NCBI RefSeq assembly: GCF_025685625.1
Contig: NZ_JAGSYI010000001.1
Span: 434,001-498,000, forward strand
Origin: Acidicapsa acidisoli
GTDB lineage: Bacteria; Acidobacteriota; Terriglobia; Terriglobales; Acidobacteriaceae
DNA: 64,000 nt
Direction: 5' to 3'
Positions 1 to 7,455 of this stretch are shown here, one piece after another; positions within the stretch are counted from its first letter, which is position 1; every line of letters starts with the position of its first letter. Under the pieces are notes generated by a model, which was not told the DNA's origin, ran no database searches, and saw nothing but the letters and a program-made list of their open reading frames with translations. Position numbers and translations under genes: made by a program.

Positions 1-344
1 AAGCGATTTACTTCGGAGCACATATGTGGGTTGGATACGCTGCCCAAGCATTCAAGGCGAAGTGCGTATCTTTTGTCAAGTGGAAAATTGACCCCAGATC
101 CCAGTTGCTTGCCCCTGCCGTCTAAGTCGTTGAATTTGCGTCCAATTCTGTTAGCCTGCTTCGATTCAGTCGCGCCCCGCCACGCCCCTGCTCTGAAATA
201 TGAAAGCTGCGGACTCCAGTCAAACGTTTAAGCAGAGGCAGCTTAAGAGTGCTTACTTTACGCCGCTACGCATTAAATGCGGTCGACGAAACGTTTGTCA
301 AGATGTTCGCGGCAAGTAAATAGATAGGAAACCAAAGGATAACA

Positions 345-360
345 ATGTAAAAGTTTACAT
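345..360. promoter_or_regulatory. 16-bp palindrome, candidate operator
   Basis: A perfect inverted repeat, ATGTAAA-ag-TTTACAT, with 7-bp arms and a 2-bp spacer. It lies about 100 bp upstream of a possible -35/-10 pair and 210 bp upstream of the DyP peroxidase cassette. The symmetry and AT-rich content in a GC-rich background suit a dimeric repressor or activator site. No cognate regulator gene is adjacent, so binding is inferred. Confidence 0.4.
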
Positions 361-456
361 ATTGCGAGCGCAGCTCCCGAGGCGGCGAGCGATATTTATG
401 ACCAACAACGCTCAAGTGAGAGCGGCGACGGTCCGGCTGGTTTCGGGGAAAAAAGA

Positions 457-486
457 TTGGCTGCATATACAGCTTTTATTTATAGT
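457..486 (+). promoter_or_regulatory. candidate sigma-70 promoter for the DyP cassette
   Basis: TTGGCT at 457-462 and TATAGT at 481-486 are separated by 18 bp and resemble -35 and -10 boxes. The predicted transcript would start near 493 and leave a leader of about 75 nt before the ATG at 570. No other gene fits downstream on this strand. The -35 box is only a partial match. Confidence 0.4.
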
Positions 487-569
487 TGCGCCATCAATCC
501 CGGAATTTGTCTCTGTTCCGCCAGACGGCAACTGGCGTCACCTCCACCTTTTTTTTTGCGAGGAAGACT

Positions 570-1166
570 ATGAGCAATATCAATGGCAAAGTCTATGCGA
601 TGAATGCCATTACTCCGATGAAGCCATGGAAGACCTGGGTGCTGCGCGTCATCTTCTTTGTGCTGGGGCACGTGCCTAAATTGCAGCAGGATCTGATCAA
701 CCTCTCGTTTATCGAGTTTGCGCGCTGGGTTGCGGTGCCGCGCAGGAGGTTTCCGTATCTCGGGAGCGGACAGGCCAGGGAAGAGTTGCAATACGATTAC
801 CTGTTGTTCTTCAGCAACTTCAATGGGACCTGGAACCAATACATTGATGCCTTTTCCGCGGTGCTCGCAAACGGCCTGAACCTGATCTGGCGGTGGAGCG
901 AGAAGTTTCCGGGATCGGTGCCTGTGACGCTGTTCAAGGAATATATTTCGCGGGTGCAGTTTGACACCGACTACTACTACACCGCGTATCCTCAGGCCAC
1001 TGCGAATGATCTGAAATCAGCGCATGTTGTGCAGGCGTCGTTTGACGGTCTCAGCGTACGCGCCGCGCAGCTTACTCCAGAGCAGTTTGCAGAGGCCTAT
1101 CTGGGATTTGTGTTGCAGGTGCAGACGCACCTTGGAGAAACCGGACAGGCTCCGGTGGTTTTCTAG
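570..1166 (+). CDS. hypothetical protein, first gene of the DyP peroxidase cassette
   Basis: A 198-residue protein of unknown function. The ATG at 570 follows AGGAAG at 561-566; the frame is open further upstream, but without a ribosome site. It has no signal peptide or clear membrane span and is rich in aromatic residues. Its N-terminus (NGKVYAMNAITP) and a central block around residues 70-150 align by eye with the next gene (NGSVYGLTILSP at its N-terminus; YLLFFSNFN against YLIFECNLD), so the two look like tandem paralogues. Only 11 nt separate it from that gene, which is itself coupled to a DyP peroxidase. A role as a partner or structural accessory of the peroxidase is inferred from position only. 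Confidence 0.8.
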   Translation: MSNINGKVYAMNAITPMKPWKTWVLRVIFFVLGHVPKLQQDLINLSFIEFARWVAVPRRRFPYLGSGQAREELQYDYLLFFSNFNGTWNQYIDAFSAVLANGLNLIWRWSEKFPGSVPVTLFKEYISRVQFDTDYYYTAYPQATANDLKSAHVVQASFDGLSVRAAQLTPEQFAEAYLGFVLQVQTHLGETGQAPVVF

Positions 1167-1177
1167 AGAAAGAAGCC

Positions 1178-1822
1178 ATGCCCAATCAAAACGGAAGTGT
1201 CTACGGGCTAACGATTCTGTCGCCGATTCTTGAGGACGACAAGGCTTCGCCTTCGCACGACCTGCAGATACGCAAGTATCTCGCCGGTCTGCCTACGGGA
1301 GAAGATAGCCCTTTTGCCAAGGCGCCGGGCACGCATTTATGCCGGCTGGTGGTGATGGATGATGTGGTTTATGTTGGCGCGCCATCCATTGAGGAGCATC
1401 TGAAGTCGAAATATCTGATCTTCGAGTGCAATCTGGATGCGGCCGGGGAGGGTGGTCTTGAAAGTTATCTGCGGGGACTTGCGGAATGCATTCCGGAGCA
1501 GTTGGATGCGGTCTGGAACCATTGCGCCGGGTATCCGGGAGCGGCCAATGTGCAGGCTTTTGTCAGCTATATGAAGGTCTGCCAGATTGAGACGACTTTC
1601 TTCTTTGCGGCGGTGAACGACAAGTCTGTGACCGAGTCCTTGCGGGCGCTGCAGACGCAGAAGGCCGTGAGTGACTTTATAAGCAGACACCAGGGCATGG
1701 AAGCTTCGCAGGTGCAGGCGGAGTTCGTGAGGTTCGCTGCGAAGTTGAAAGCCGAGCCATTGCCGAGGCCGGGCTCGATGGGCCCCAAACGAGATATCAA
1801 GTCGGGTGGCCGCAATGAGTAA
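1178..1822 (+). CDS. hypothetical protein, second gene of the DyP peroxidase cassette
   Basis: A 214-residue protein of unknown function, divergently related to the preceding gene over most of its length: shared N-terminal NGxVY motif, YLIFECNLD, a VWNHCAGYPG block and a following Y/F-rich stretch. A ribosome site (AGAAAG) precedes the ATG. Its last codons overlap the ATG of the DyP gene at 1815 by 8 nt, which implies translational coupling and roughly equal expression. No export signal is seen, in line with a cytoplasmic DyP. The C-terminal 25 residues are Pro/Arg/Gly-rich and probably disordered. Confidence 0.8.
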   Translation: MPNQNGSVYGLTILSPILEDDKASPSHDLQIRKYLAGLPTGEDSPFAKAPGTHLCRLVVMDDVVYVGAPSIEEHLKSKYLIFECNLDAAGEGGLESYLRGLAECIPEQLDAVWNHCAGYPGAANVQAFVSYMKVCQIETTFFFAAVNDKSVTESLRALQTQKAVSDFISRHQGMEASQVQAEFVRFAAKLKAEPLPRPGSMGPKRDIKSGGRNE

Positions 1823-3200
1823 GTTGAACGAGACAGACATCCAGGGATTTGTGCTGCGCGGCTATAACCTGCCGTTTGCCCGATATCTCTTCCTTCATTT
1901 TGAAGATGCGGCGCGGGCCCGCAAATTGATTGGAGTGTTGCTGCCATCGATCACAACGGGCCAGCGATGGGATGGCGGCAAGCCTCAGAGCACTGTAAAC
2001 ATCGCTTTCACGCATCGCGGGCTGGCTGCCTTTGAACTGCCCGCTGCTACCTTATTGAGTTTCCCGGTGGAGTTCCAGCAAGGGATGCGGGCGCGGGCGG
2101 AGATTCTCGGGGATACGGGCAGGAATGCTCCGGAGCACTGGGAGGCGCTGTGGCGCGAGGATCGCGTGCATGCATGGCTTGGCGTGTATGGGGTGACTCC
2201 GATGGCTCTCGACACGCGATGCGCAGAGTTACAGGCATTGATCGATGAGACACGCGGCGCTGTTGTGCTGACATGGCAGGATGCGGCGGCACAGATTGTC
2301 GATGGCAAGCAGACTGGCAAAGAACACTTCGGATACACGGATGGATTTGGCAATCCTGACTATCTGGGAGTCGAGCGCAGCGTTCAGCCGGGACAGGGAA
2401 AGTTGATGGCTGACGGGAGCTGGGCTCCGCTGGCTACCGGAGAGCTGCTGCTGGGCTATGCCGATGAGGCTGGCGAGCTTCCCGTTGCTCCGATTCCGCA
2501 TATTCTGGCAAGTAATGGAACCTTTATGGCGTACCGCAAGATTCACCAGAATCTTGCCACCTTTCGCGCCTATCTGGAGGAGCAAAGCAATTTATATGGG
2601 GGCGGCAAAGAGAAGCTTGCGGCGAAGTTTGTCGGCAGATGGAGGGACGGGACGCCGCTGGAGCTTTCGCCGGACGCACAAGACCAATCCATTGTGCAAG
2701 ATCCGAACCGGAGTACGAATTTCACATACGGAGCAGATGCGGAGGGGATGCGCTGCCCGATTGGCGCGCATATGCGGCGCGTGCATCCTCGTGACGCCTT
2801 TGGCTTCAATGGCAAATTGATTGATCGACGCCGCATTACGCGGCGCGGGCTGCCGTATGGAAAGTTCGCTGGCGAAGATGAGCCGGTAGCCGACGGCGAC
2901 GATCGTGGCATCGCTTTCATGGCGCTGAATGCCAGTCTCTCGCGGCAATTTGAGTTTGTGCAGCAGCAATGGATCGAGTATGGCAACGATGCACGCCAGG
3001 GAAACGACAAGGACATACTGATGGGCAATCACGGAGGGAAAGGTAAGTTTGTCGTGCAGGGAGATGGCAGTGCGACCAATCCCCCCTTTGTCTGCGCGAA
3101 GCTGCCCAACTTCGTGGAATTGCGCGGAGGCGATTACTTCTTTCTCCCGAGCATTACCGCGCTGGGAATGATCGCCTTGGGAGTTGTCGATCCTAGATAG
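1815..3200 (+). CDS. DyP-type haem peroxidase
   Basis: A 461-residue dye-decolourising peroxidase, a haem enzyme that uses hydrogen peroxide to oxidise phenolic or dye-like substrates. The hallmark GxxDG motif is GYTDG at residues 173-177, with D176 as the expected distal acid. The proximal haem ligand is most likely H319 in CPIGAHMRR, and the distal arginine lies in RITRRGLPYG near residues 341-349. The C-terminus FFLPSITALGMI is typical of the family. The length exceeds that of the short bacterial A/B classes and fits the longer class. ATG at 1815 is preferred; an in-frame GTG at 1806 is possible. No Tat or Sec signal and no encapsulin gene nearby. It is coupled to two paralogous unknown proteins. 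Confidence 0.93.
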   Translation: MSKLNETDIQGFVLRGYNLPFARYLFLHFEDAARARKLIGVLLPSITTGQRWDGGKPQSTVNIAFTHRGLAAFELPAATLLSFPVEFQQGMRARAEILGDTGRNAPEHWEALWREDRVHAWLGVYGVTPMALDTRCAELQALIDETRGAVVLTWQDAAAQIVDGKQTGKEHFGYTDGFGNPDYLGVERSVQPGQGKLMADGSWAPLATGELLLGYADEAGELPVAPIPHILASNGTFMAYRKIHQNLATFRAYLEEQSNLYGGGKEKLAAKFVGRWRDGTPLELSPDAQDQSIVQDPNRSTNFTYGADAEGMRCPIGAHMRRVHPRDAFGFNGKLIDRRRITRRGLPYGKFAGEDEPVADGDDRGIAFMALNASLSRQFEFVQQQWIEYGNDARQGNDKDILMGNHGGKGKFVVQGDGSATNPPFVCAKLPNFVELRGGDYFFLPSITALGMIALGVVDPR

Positions 3201-3371
3201 GTTTCATAGATTCCAGGATAGGCTCCGGAAAAACTCCGGCACAACTGAATCATCCATCTGCGGCATCTGATCCAGAAAGTCCGCTGACCGGACCGGGTTA
3301 GGCCCGCGAATGTTCGCAAACAGTAGAAGGCCTGTACCCTGAACCTGGAACGAAATGTGCGGAGAGCAGAG

Positions 3372-3839
3372 ATGGCAAAAGCTAACGGACAGATTGGGAA
3401 GACAGCAGCAGTGGAAGCGGAGACTCCCAAGGTCGTCGCGACTCCGCTGAACCGGTTGGCGCTTTGGATTACCACGCGGGTCGGGTCGATGGGCTTCTTT
3501 CTGCTGGTCTTTATCTGGACGGCGTGCTGGCTGCTCTGGAATATGTTTGCGCCGAAGAGTATACGCTTCGATCCTTATCCGGGGTTCGTCTTGTGGCTGT
3601 TTATCTCGAATATGATTCAGCTCTTTCTGATGCCGCTGATCATGATTGGACAGAATCTGCAAGGGCGTGGCGCGGAGGAGCGGGCGAAGAACGACTACAA
3701 GGTGAATCGCAAGGCGGAGACGGAGATTCAGGAGATCAAGGCACAATTGAAGGAAGTTCTGGAACGGCTGGAGGAGATAAAGAGGGCCAACAAAGATCAA
3801 CAACGAGGTGAACAACACTCGCCTTCTATAGCGAGTTAA
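3372..3839 (+). CDS. DUF1003 family membrane protein
   Basis: A 155-residue protein with two transmembrane helices (about residues 39-60 and 75-95), followed by the typical DUF1003 tail: RFDPYP, then QNLQGRGAEERAKNDYKVNRKAE, then a charged helix with heptad-like spacing that probably forms a coiled coil. The family is widespread and its role is unknown. ATG at 3372 follows GGAGAGCAGAG; the upstream in-frame ATG at 3357 lacks a ribosome site. It sits 171 bp downstream of the DyP gene and faces msrB at a 16-bp convergent gap. Confidence 0.88.
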   Translation: MAKANGQIGKTAAVEAETPKVVATPLNRLALWITTRVGSMGFFLLVFIWTACWLLWNMFAPKSIRFDPYPGFVLWLFISNMIQLFLMPLIMIGQNLQGRGAEERAKNDYKVNRKAETEIQEIKAQLKEVLERLEEIKRANKDQQRGEQHSPSIAS

Positions 3840-3855
3840 GAAACGGGCTTCGGCG

Positions 3856-4440
3856 TTAAGTGTTTTTAACGAAGTGCATGGCGGCGGAGTTCATGCAGTA
3901 GCGCATGCCGGTGGGTCTCGGGCCGTCGTCGAATACGTGACCCAGATGGCCGTCGCAAAGTCGGCATCTGACTTCGGTACGCCGCATCCCCAAAGAATCG
4001 TCTGTGTGTTCTGCGACGTTTTCCCTGGCGATGGGCTGCCAGAAGCTGGGCCATCCGGTTCCAGAGTCGAATTTCGTCTCAGAGCTGAAGATCGCGATGT
4101 CGCAGCAGATGCAACGAAAGATGCCGTGGTCATGGAGATCCCAGGTACTGCCGGTGTACGGCCTTTCGGTGCCGGAGCGGCGGGTGACCTCGTACGAGAT
4201 TGGCGAGAGCTGGACCTTCCACTCGGCGTCTGTTTTGACCACGCGCGGTACCGTAATCTTCCCGATTCTCTTGCCCTGAGGCGAAAAATCGATGATGGTG
4301 ACAGTTTCCGGGCCATCGGAGCTTCCGAAAGACATTGCTGCCGCAGGCGCCCCACGCCACAGAGCGGACAACGCGACTGCACCGCAGCCGCTGGCTGTCG
4401 TAATCAGGAATGCGCGGCGGGTGATCGAATCTTTGCTCAT
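3856..4440 (-). CDS. msrB: Tat-exported peptide-methionine (R)-S-oxide reductase
   Basis: A 194-residue MsrB that reduces methionine-R-sulfoxide in proteins. The N-terminus has a twin-arginine signal (SITRRAFLITTASG) with an AAA-type cleavage region near residue 35, so the enzyme is predicted to be periplasmic. The catalytic domain shows the zinc ligands CICC and CRLC, the SGTGWPSF motif, GHLGHVFDDGP and the catalytic cysteine in RYCMNS. ATG at 4440 follows AGGAGC; an upstream in-frame ATG at 4464 is less likely. No msrA is fused or adjacent. The electron donor in the periplasm is not evident nearby; the thioredoxin-like protein at 12.0-12.5 kb is a possible but unproven partner. Confidence 0.93.
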   Translation of the reverse strand: MSKDSITRRAFLITTASGCGAVALSALWRGAPAAAMSFGSSDGPETVTIIDFSPQGKRIGKITVPRVVKTDAEWKVQLSPISYEVTRRSGTERPYTGSTWDLHDHGIFRCICCDIAIFSSETKFDSGTGWPSFWQPIARENVAEHTDDSLGMRRTEVRCRLCDGHLGHVFDDGPRPTGMRYCMNSAAMHFVKNT

Positions 4441-4493
4441 GCCTGCTCCTGTTGTGCCGTTCAATTCATCAGACTGCGAAGACGACGTAAGAG

Positions 4494-4751
4494 TTACCGG
4501 GATTGGCAGGATTTGGATTGAAAGGTAGTGGGAACAGGACCGGTTAGATCACGGCGCGTTCTTTGATGTTCAGGTCGTGATTGAGCACCGGCGCGGTCAT
4601 CTGGCAGCGTGTCGAGGGTGATTGCACCCAGGTCGCGAAAGCCGGCGAGCAGGATCAGACCGCCCCACAGAAGCATGACGTAGGCGAGGCGGGGGATGTA
4701 GTAGCGGGGAATAAGCCAGAGAAAGCGCGCGACGGGTGAGGCCGAAAGCAA
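4494..4751 (-). pseudogene. possible remnant of a small membrane protein
   Basis: An 85-codon frame with one hydrophobic stretch (residues 9-38, containing RLAYVMLLWGGLILLAGFRDLG). After that stretch the frame becomes low-quality (many R, Q, P), while the adjacent frame ends naturally in NHDLNIKERAVI with a stop. This suggests one frameshift near 4600. I do not recognise a family. It may be a decayed gene or no gene at all. Confidence 0.22.
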
Positions 4752-4803
4752 AGCGGCTGCGCGGATGGCAGGGTGCGGTGATGGACGTGGTCGCGGTGAG
4801 TTG

Positions 4804-5691
4804 TCATCCGCCGAAGTGATAGCTGACGGCCAGGTTGGAGTTCATGACATCTAGGCCCGGGTTGTACGAGGTGACGTAGGCATTGGAGAAGTGAAAATCG
4901 CCGAATAGGCCGAAACGCATGTCTACGCGCTGGGACATTTTCAGGTAAAAGCCAATGGACTCGTGCAGAGTGAAGTCGTAGTAGCTCGCGTCCGGGGAGA
5001 GCGCCTTTTGCGTAAACCCGATAGCGCCGCCAAGGACCGTGAAGTAGGGTTTGAACTTCTTGTCATGACGCCATTCCATGCGCAGGCCGATGGGCGAAAA
5101 AGCCAGTCCGGGGATGATTCTGTTGTCGCCTGGCCTGCTGCGGCGGACTCCGTAGGGATTGAGGTTGGATGGCTCCTTGAGCAGGACAAGCGGCATGAAG
5201 TCGGCGGCGTAGTCCATCTGCGCGCCGATGAATTTGCCCCAGGAATGGCGGTCGTATTCGAAGCCGCCGGTGTAGAGCGCTTCGTGGATTCCGGCGGCGA
5301 AGATCTCCCAGTTGCCATAGGAAACTGCGCCTTCGACGGCAATCTCGCTTTCGGGGGTATGTTTGCGCGGCTTCGGATCGGGCTTGGTGTCGTCGTCTAG
5401 CAACGCTGGCTGCATTACGGCGGAAGTGGCGGACTCTGCGCTTGCGGATTCGGGAGTGGCGGGTTCGGTTGTCGCGGGTTCGGCAATCTCCGGGGGGACG
5501 GCCGCATCGGCTTTGGCGAGGTTTGCCTCGTCGGCAAGCGAGGTTTCCGGTTGCTGGGCGAGAGCGAGGCCAGGCGCTGCCGTTGCGATCGCGGCCGCTA
5601 AAAGCAGGTAGTAGTGTGAATTTTGAATTCGGAAGCGTTGCCCGCACAGTCTGGAGGAAGGAATCAGCTGGCCAACTCGATTTGTCTGCAA
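4804..5691 (-). CDS. PagL-like lipid A 3-O-deacylase (acyloxyacyl hydrolase family)
   Basis: A 295-residue predicted outer-membrane protein. A hydrophobic signal at about residues 28-45 ends in ALAQQ, followed by a ~60-residue Pro/Glu/Ala-rich linker and a beta-barrel domain of about 170 residues. Near the C-terminus, FHFSNAYVTSYNPGLDVMNS matches the PagL catalytic block, in which His and Ser of H-x-S-N act with a downstream acid, and the protein ends with SYHFGG. PagL enzymes remove an acyl chain from lipid A in the outer membrane. The acidic linker is not part of classical PagL. The start is uncertain because the first 27 residues precede the signal's hydrophobic core. No lipid A genes are adjacent. 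Confidence 0.7.
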   Translation of the reverse strand: MQTNRVGQLIPSSRLCGQRFRIQNSHYYLLLAAAIATAAPGLALAQQPETSLADEANLAKADAAVPPEIAEPATTEPATPESASAESATSAVMQPALLDDDTKPDPKPRKHTPESEIAVEGAVSYGNWEIFAAGIHEALYTGGFEYDRHSWGKFIGAQMDYAADFMPLVLLKEPSNLNPYGVRRSRPGDNRIIPGLAFSPIGLRMEWRHDKKFKPYFTVLGGAIGFTQKALSPDASYYDFTLHESIGFYLKMSQRVDMRFGLFGDFHFSNAYVTSYNPGLDVMNSNLAVSYHFGG

Positions 5692-5785
5692 AGGGTCACC
5701 CTGGCTCGTAGAATTTGGCTCAATATTCTCGAATCGAAACGCAACTGCCTTTTACGCTCGCACAGTATACGCGCACGTCGGCGAC

Positions 5786-6045
5786 CTAAGCGCGCGGAAT
5801 GGGAACACTTGCAAGAATATCGGCGAGGATGCGATCGGCGTCGAAGCCTTCAAGTTCCGCTTCTGGTTTGAGGCGATCCGGTGGCGCAGGACGGGCGGCA
5901 GGACTCGCTTCACGTCGTCGGGAACGAGGTAACTGTGGTCTTCGAGGGCGGCTGCGGCCTGGGCTACGCGCATGAGACTGAGCGCTGCGCGGGTGCATGT
6001 GGTTGATTTCGTCGACGAGGAGCAGAATGGGATGATTCCGCCGAA
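5786..6045 (-). pseudogene. MoxR-family AAA ATPase, C-terminal remnant
   Basis: The minus strand encodes recognisable MoxR C-terminal lid sequence: TRAALSLMRVAQAAAALEDHSYLVPDDVKRVLPPVLRHRI in one frame (two stretches), continuing in the next frame as RLKPEAELEGFDADRILADIL and ending VPIPRA-stop at 5786. The switch is explained by loss of one C in ATC(C)GCCTC near 5876. A possible Walker B-like ILLLVDEIN occurs just upstream in another frame, but the ~170 residues normally between Walker B and the lid are missing. The ATPase core has therefore been deleted and the gene cannot make an active enzyme. Confidence 0.7.
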
Positions 6046-6049
6046 CAGC

Positions 6050-6478
6050 GACTGGAAAAAGAGCACCCCGATATGGCGCAAAAAGTGCCGGAAAACGTAA
6101 CCATAGGATGCCCTGATCGTGGGTGACTCGCCTCGGTTGAGATGGCTCGCGGCATGGCTGAGAGCGGACAACGCCATGGCGAAAACGCCTAGAATGAGGG
6201 GAAGACTGATTCCTAAGAAGAGAAAGACGACCAATCCGAGACCATCACCTTATCCGGGGTCAAAACGGGTACGGGCGGCGTGGTTTGGCCAGGTAGCGGC
6301 AGAGGAGCCAGAGCGGTGATCTGGGACGAGAAAGAAAATCACAACCGCTCCGGAGATCAGACCATTGATGCTGCCGCGGGATGGCAATTCCAACCAGGAG
6401 AATAAAGTTGCCGCGATAGAGCTGGACTGTACAATCCAGGATTTCGCCCAAAGCCAACGGTCGCATGCTGGCAGCCAT
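6050..6478 (-). pseudogene. frameshifted multi-pass membrane protein gene
   Basis: A good ribosome site (AGAGGAGTAAAC) and ATG at 6478 open a frame starting MAASMRPLALGEILD and running to FILLVGIA, typical of the N-terminus of a family of integral membrane proteins often encoded beside MoxR/DUF58 genes. After about 35 codons the sense continues in a second frame (GLISGAVVIFFLVPDH), then in a third (VVFLFLGISLPLILGVFAMALSALSHAA, read in parts) that reaches LFFQSLFGGIIPF near 6050. At least two frameshifts interrupt it, and its 3' end merges with the MoxR remnant. It is most likely a dead gene left from a MoxR-type operon. Confidence 0.6.
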
Positions 6479-6687
6479 GTTTACTCCTCTAGTCTCCCTG
6501 GATTCGGGTATGATTTGCTGGAAGGTTCCCTGCTTAAGCCGAACCGCGCTCTCGATTGCCACAGAAACCTGTTTGCTAATCCCGTGGTGCTTCCCCTGTG
6601 GTCGTTCCCTGCCGGAAAGGCCGGATGGTAGCGCAGGACCTGGCGGGAAAGGTTCGTCTACGGCATAGAGGCGACGAATGTAAACCT

Positions 6688-7455
6688 ATGAAACACCATG
6701 CACATGCAGAGCAGGCATGCGGTAAACTCGGAGAATCCACTGTGCCTCCAATTGCGGCAATCCGACTGGCTCGTATATGCGCCTACTCGGCGCAAGCCCC
6801 GGAATGGGCGCAATTTGTGCGCTCGGTTTCTCCCGTGATTGCGCTGGCAGCCCGGCGAGTGAGTACGGTCTGGGGCGATCCCTCCAATGTGACCGTGAGC
6901 GAAATCATGCAGGAAGTCTTTCTGAAACTCTGCGAAGACGACCGGCGGATTCTTCGGGAGTGCGAAGACCGCGGCAACGATTCCTTCCTGAAGCTGCTGA
7001 GAATGATTACCGCATCCGTTGGGACCGACCATTTTCGGCGCACAAGGGCCGAGAAGCGTGGCGGACGCAGCCAGGCTGTGCCTTTGGAGCCGCAAATCTC
7101 CGCCGACGAAGTTTCTGACTCTAAAGCAACGGATGCGGTGGAATGGCCGAGCCTGATCGCCCAACTGGATGGTTTGCTGAAGTTATACCCGAAGACAGTC
7201 AGTGCGCGTGACCGGGACTTGTTCTGGTTGTATTACAGACAGGGTTTGACAGCCGAGGCCATCTCGCGGATTCCAGCCATCGGCCTCAGCGCCAAAGGAG
7301 TGGAAAGCGCACTGCAAAGACTTACTCGATTACTCCGCGAAACAATTGAGAATGGAAAGCCAAAACCGGAGCCGTCAGAAAAAAAGTTACCGTCTGCAAC
7401 AAAAGCAAAAGGCTTTTCCCGCGTGGTTGCGATTGACAGTGTGAAGCGCAGATGA
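6688..7455 (+). CDS. sigma-70 family (ECF-like) RNA polymerase sigma factor
   Basis: A 255-residue sigma factor. Region 2-like sequence spans about residues 35-120 (WAQFVRSVSPVIALAARRV, EIMQEVFLKLCED, FLKLLRMITASVGTDHFRRTRAEKRGG), and a region 4-like helix-turn-helix spans about 165-220 (RDRDLFWLYYRQGLTAEAISRIPAIGLSAKGVESALQRLTRLLRE). The basic tail after residue 222 is probably flexible. ATG at 6688 was chosen; the frame is open to 6598 but without support. It overlaps the next gene by 4 nt (ATGA), and that gene begins with an anti-sigma-like zinc motif. The pair therefore looks like a sigma/anti-sigma module, probably responding to an envelope or periplasmic signal. Confidence 0.82.
   Translation: MKHHAHAEQACGKLGESTVPPIAAIRLARICAYSAQAPEWAQFVRSVSPVIALAARRVSTVWGDPSNVTVSEIMQEVFLKLCEDDRRILRECEDRGNDSFLKLLRMITASVGTDHFRRTRAEKRGGRSQAVPLEPQISADEVSDSKATDAVEWPSLIAQLDGLLKLYPKTVSARDRDLFWLYYRQGLTAEAISRIPAIGLSAKGVESALQRLTRLLRETIENGKPKPEPSEKKLPSATKAKGFSRVVAIDSVKRR

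Noticed and set aside
31-231. 66-codon frame at the window start
   Set aside because: No ribosome site, no recognisable motif, and low-quality composition; the region to 569 holds only the operator and promoter candidates.
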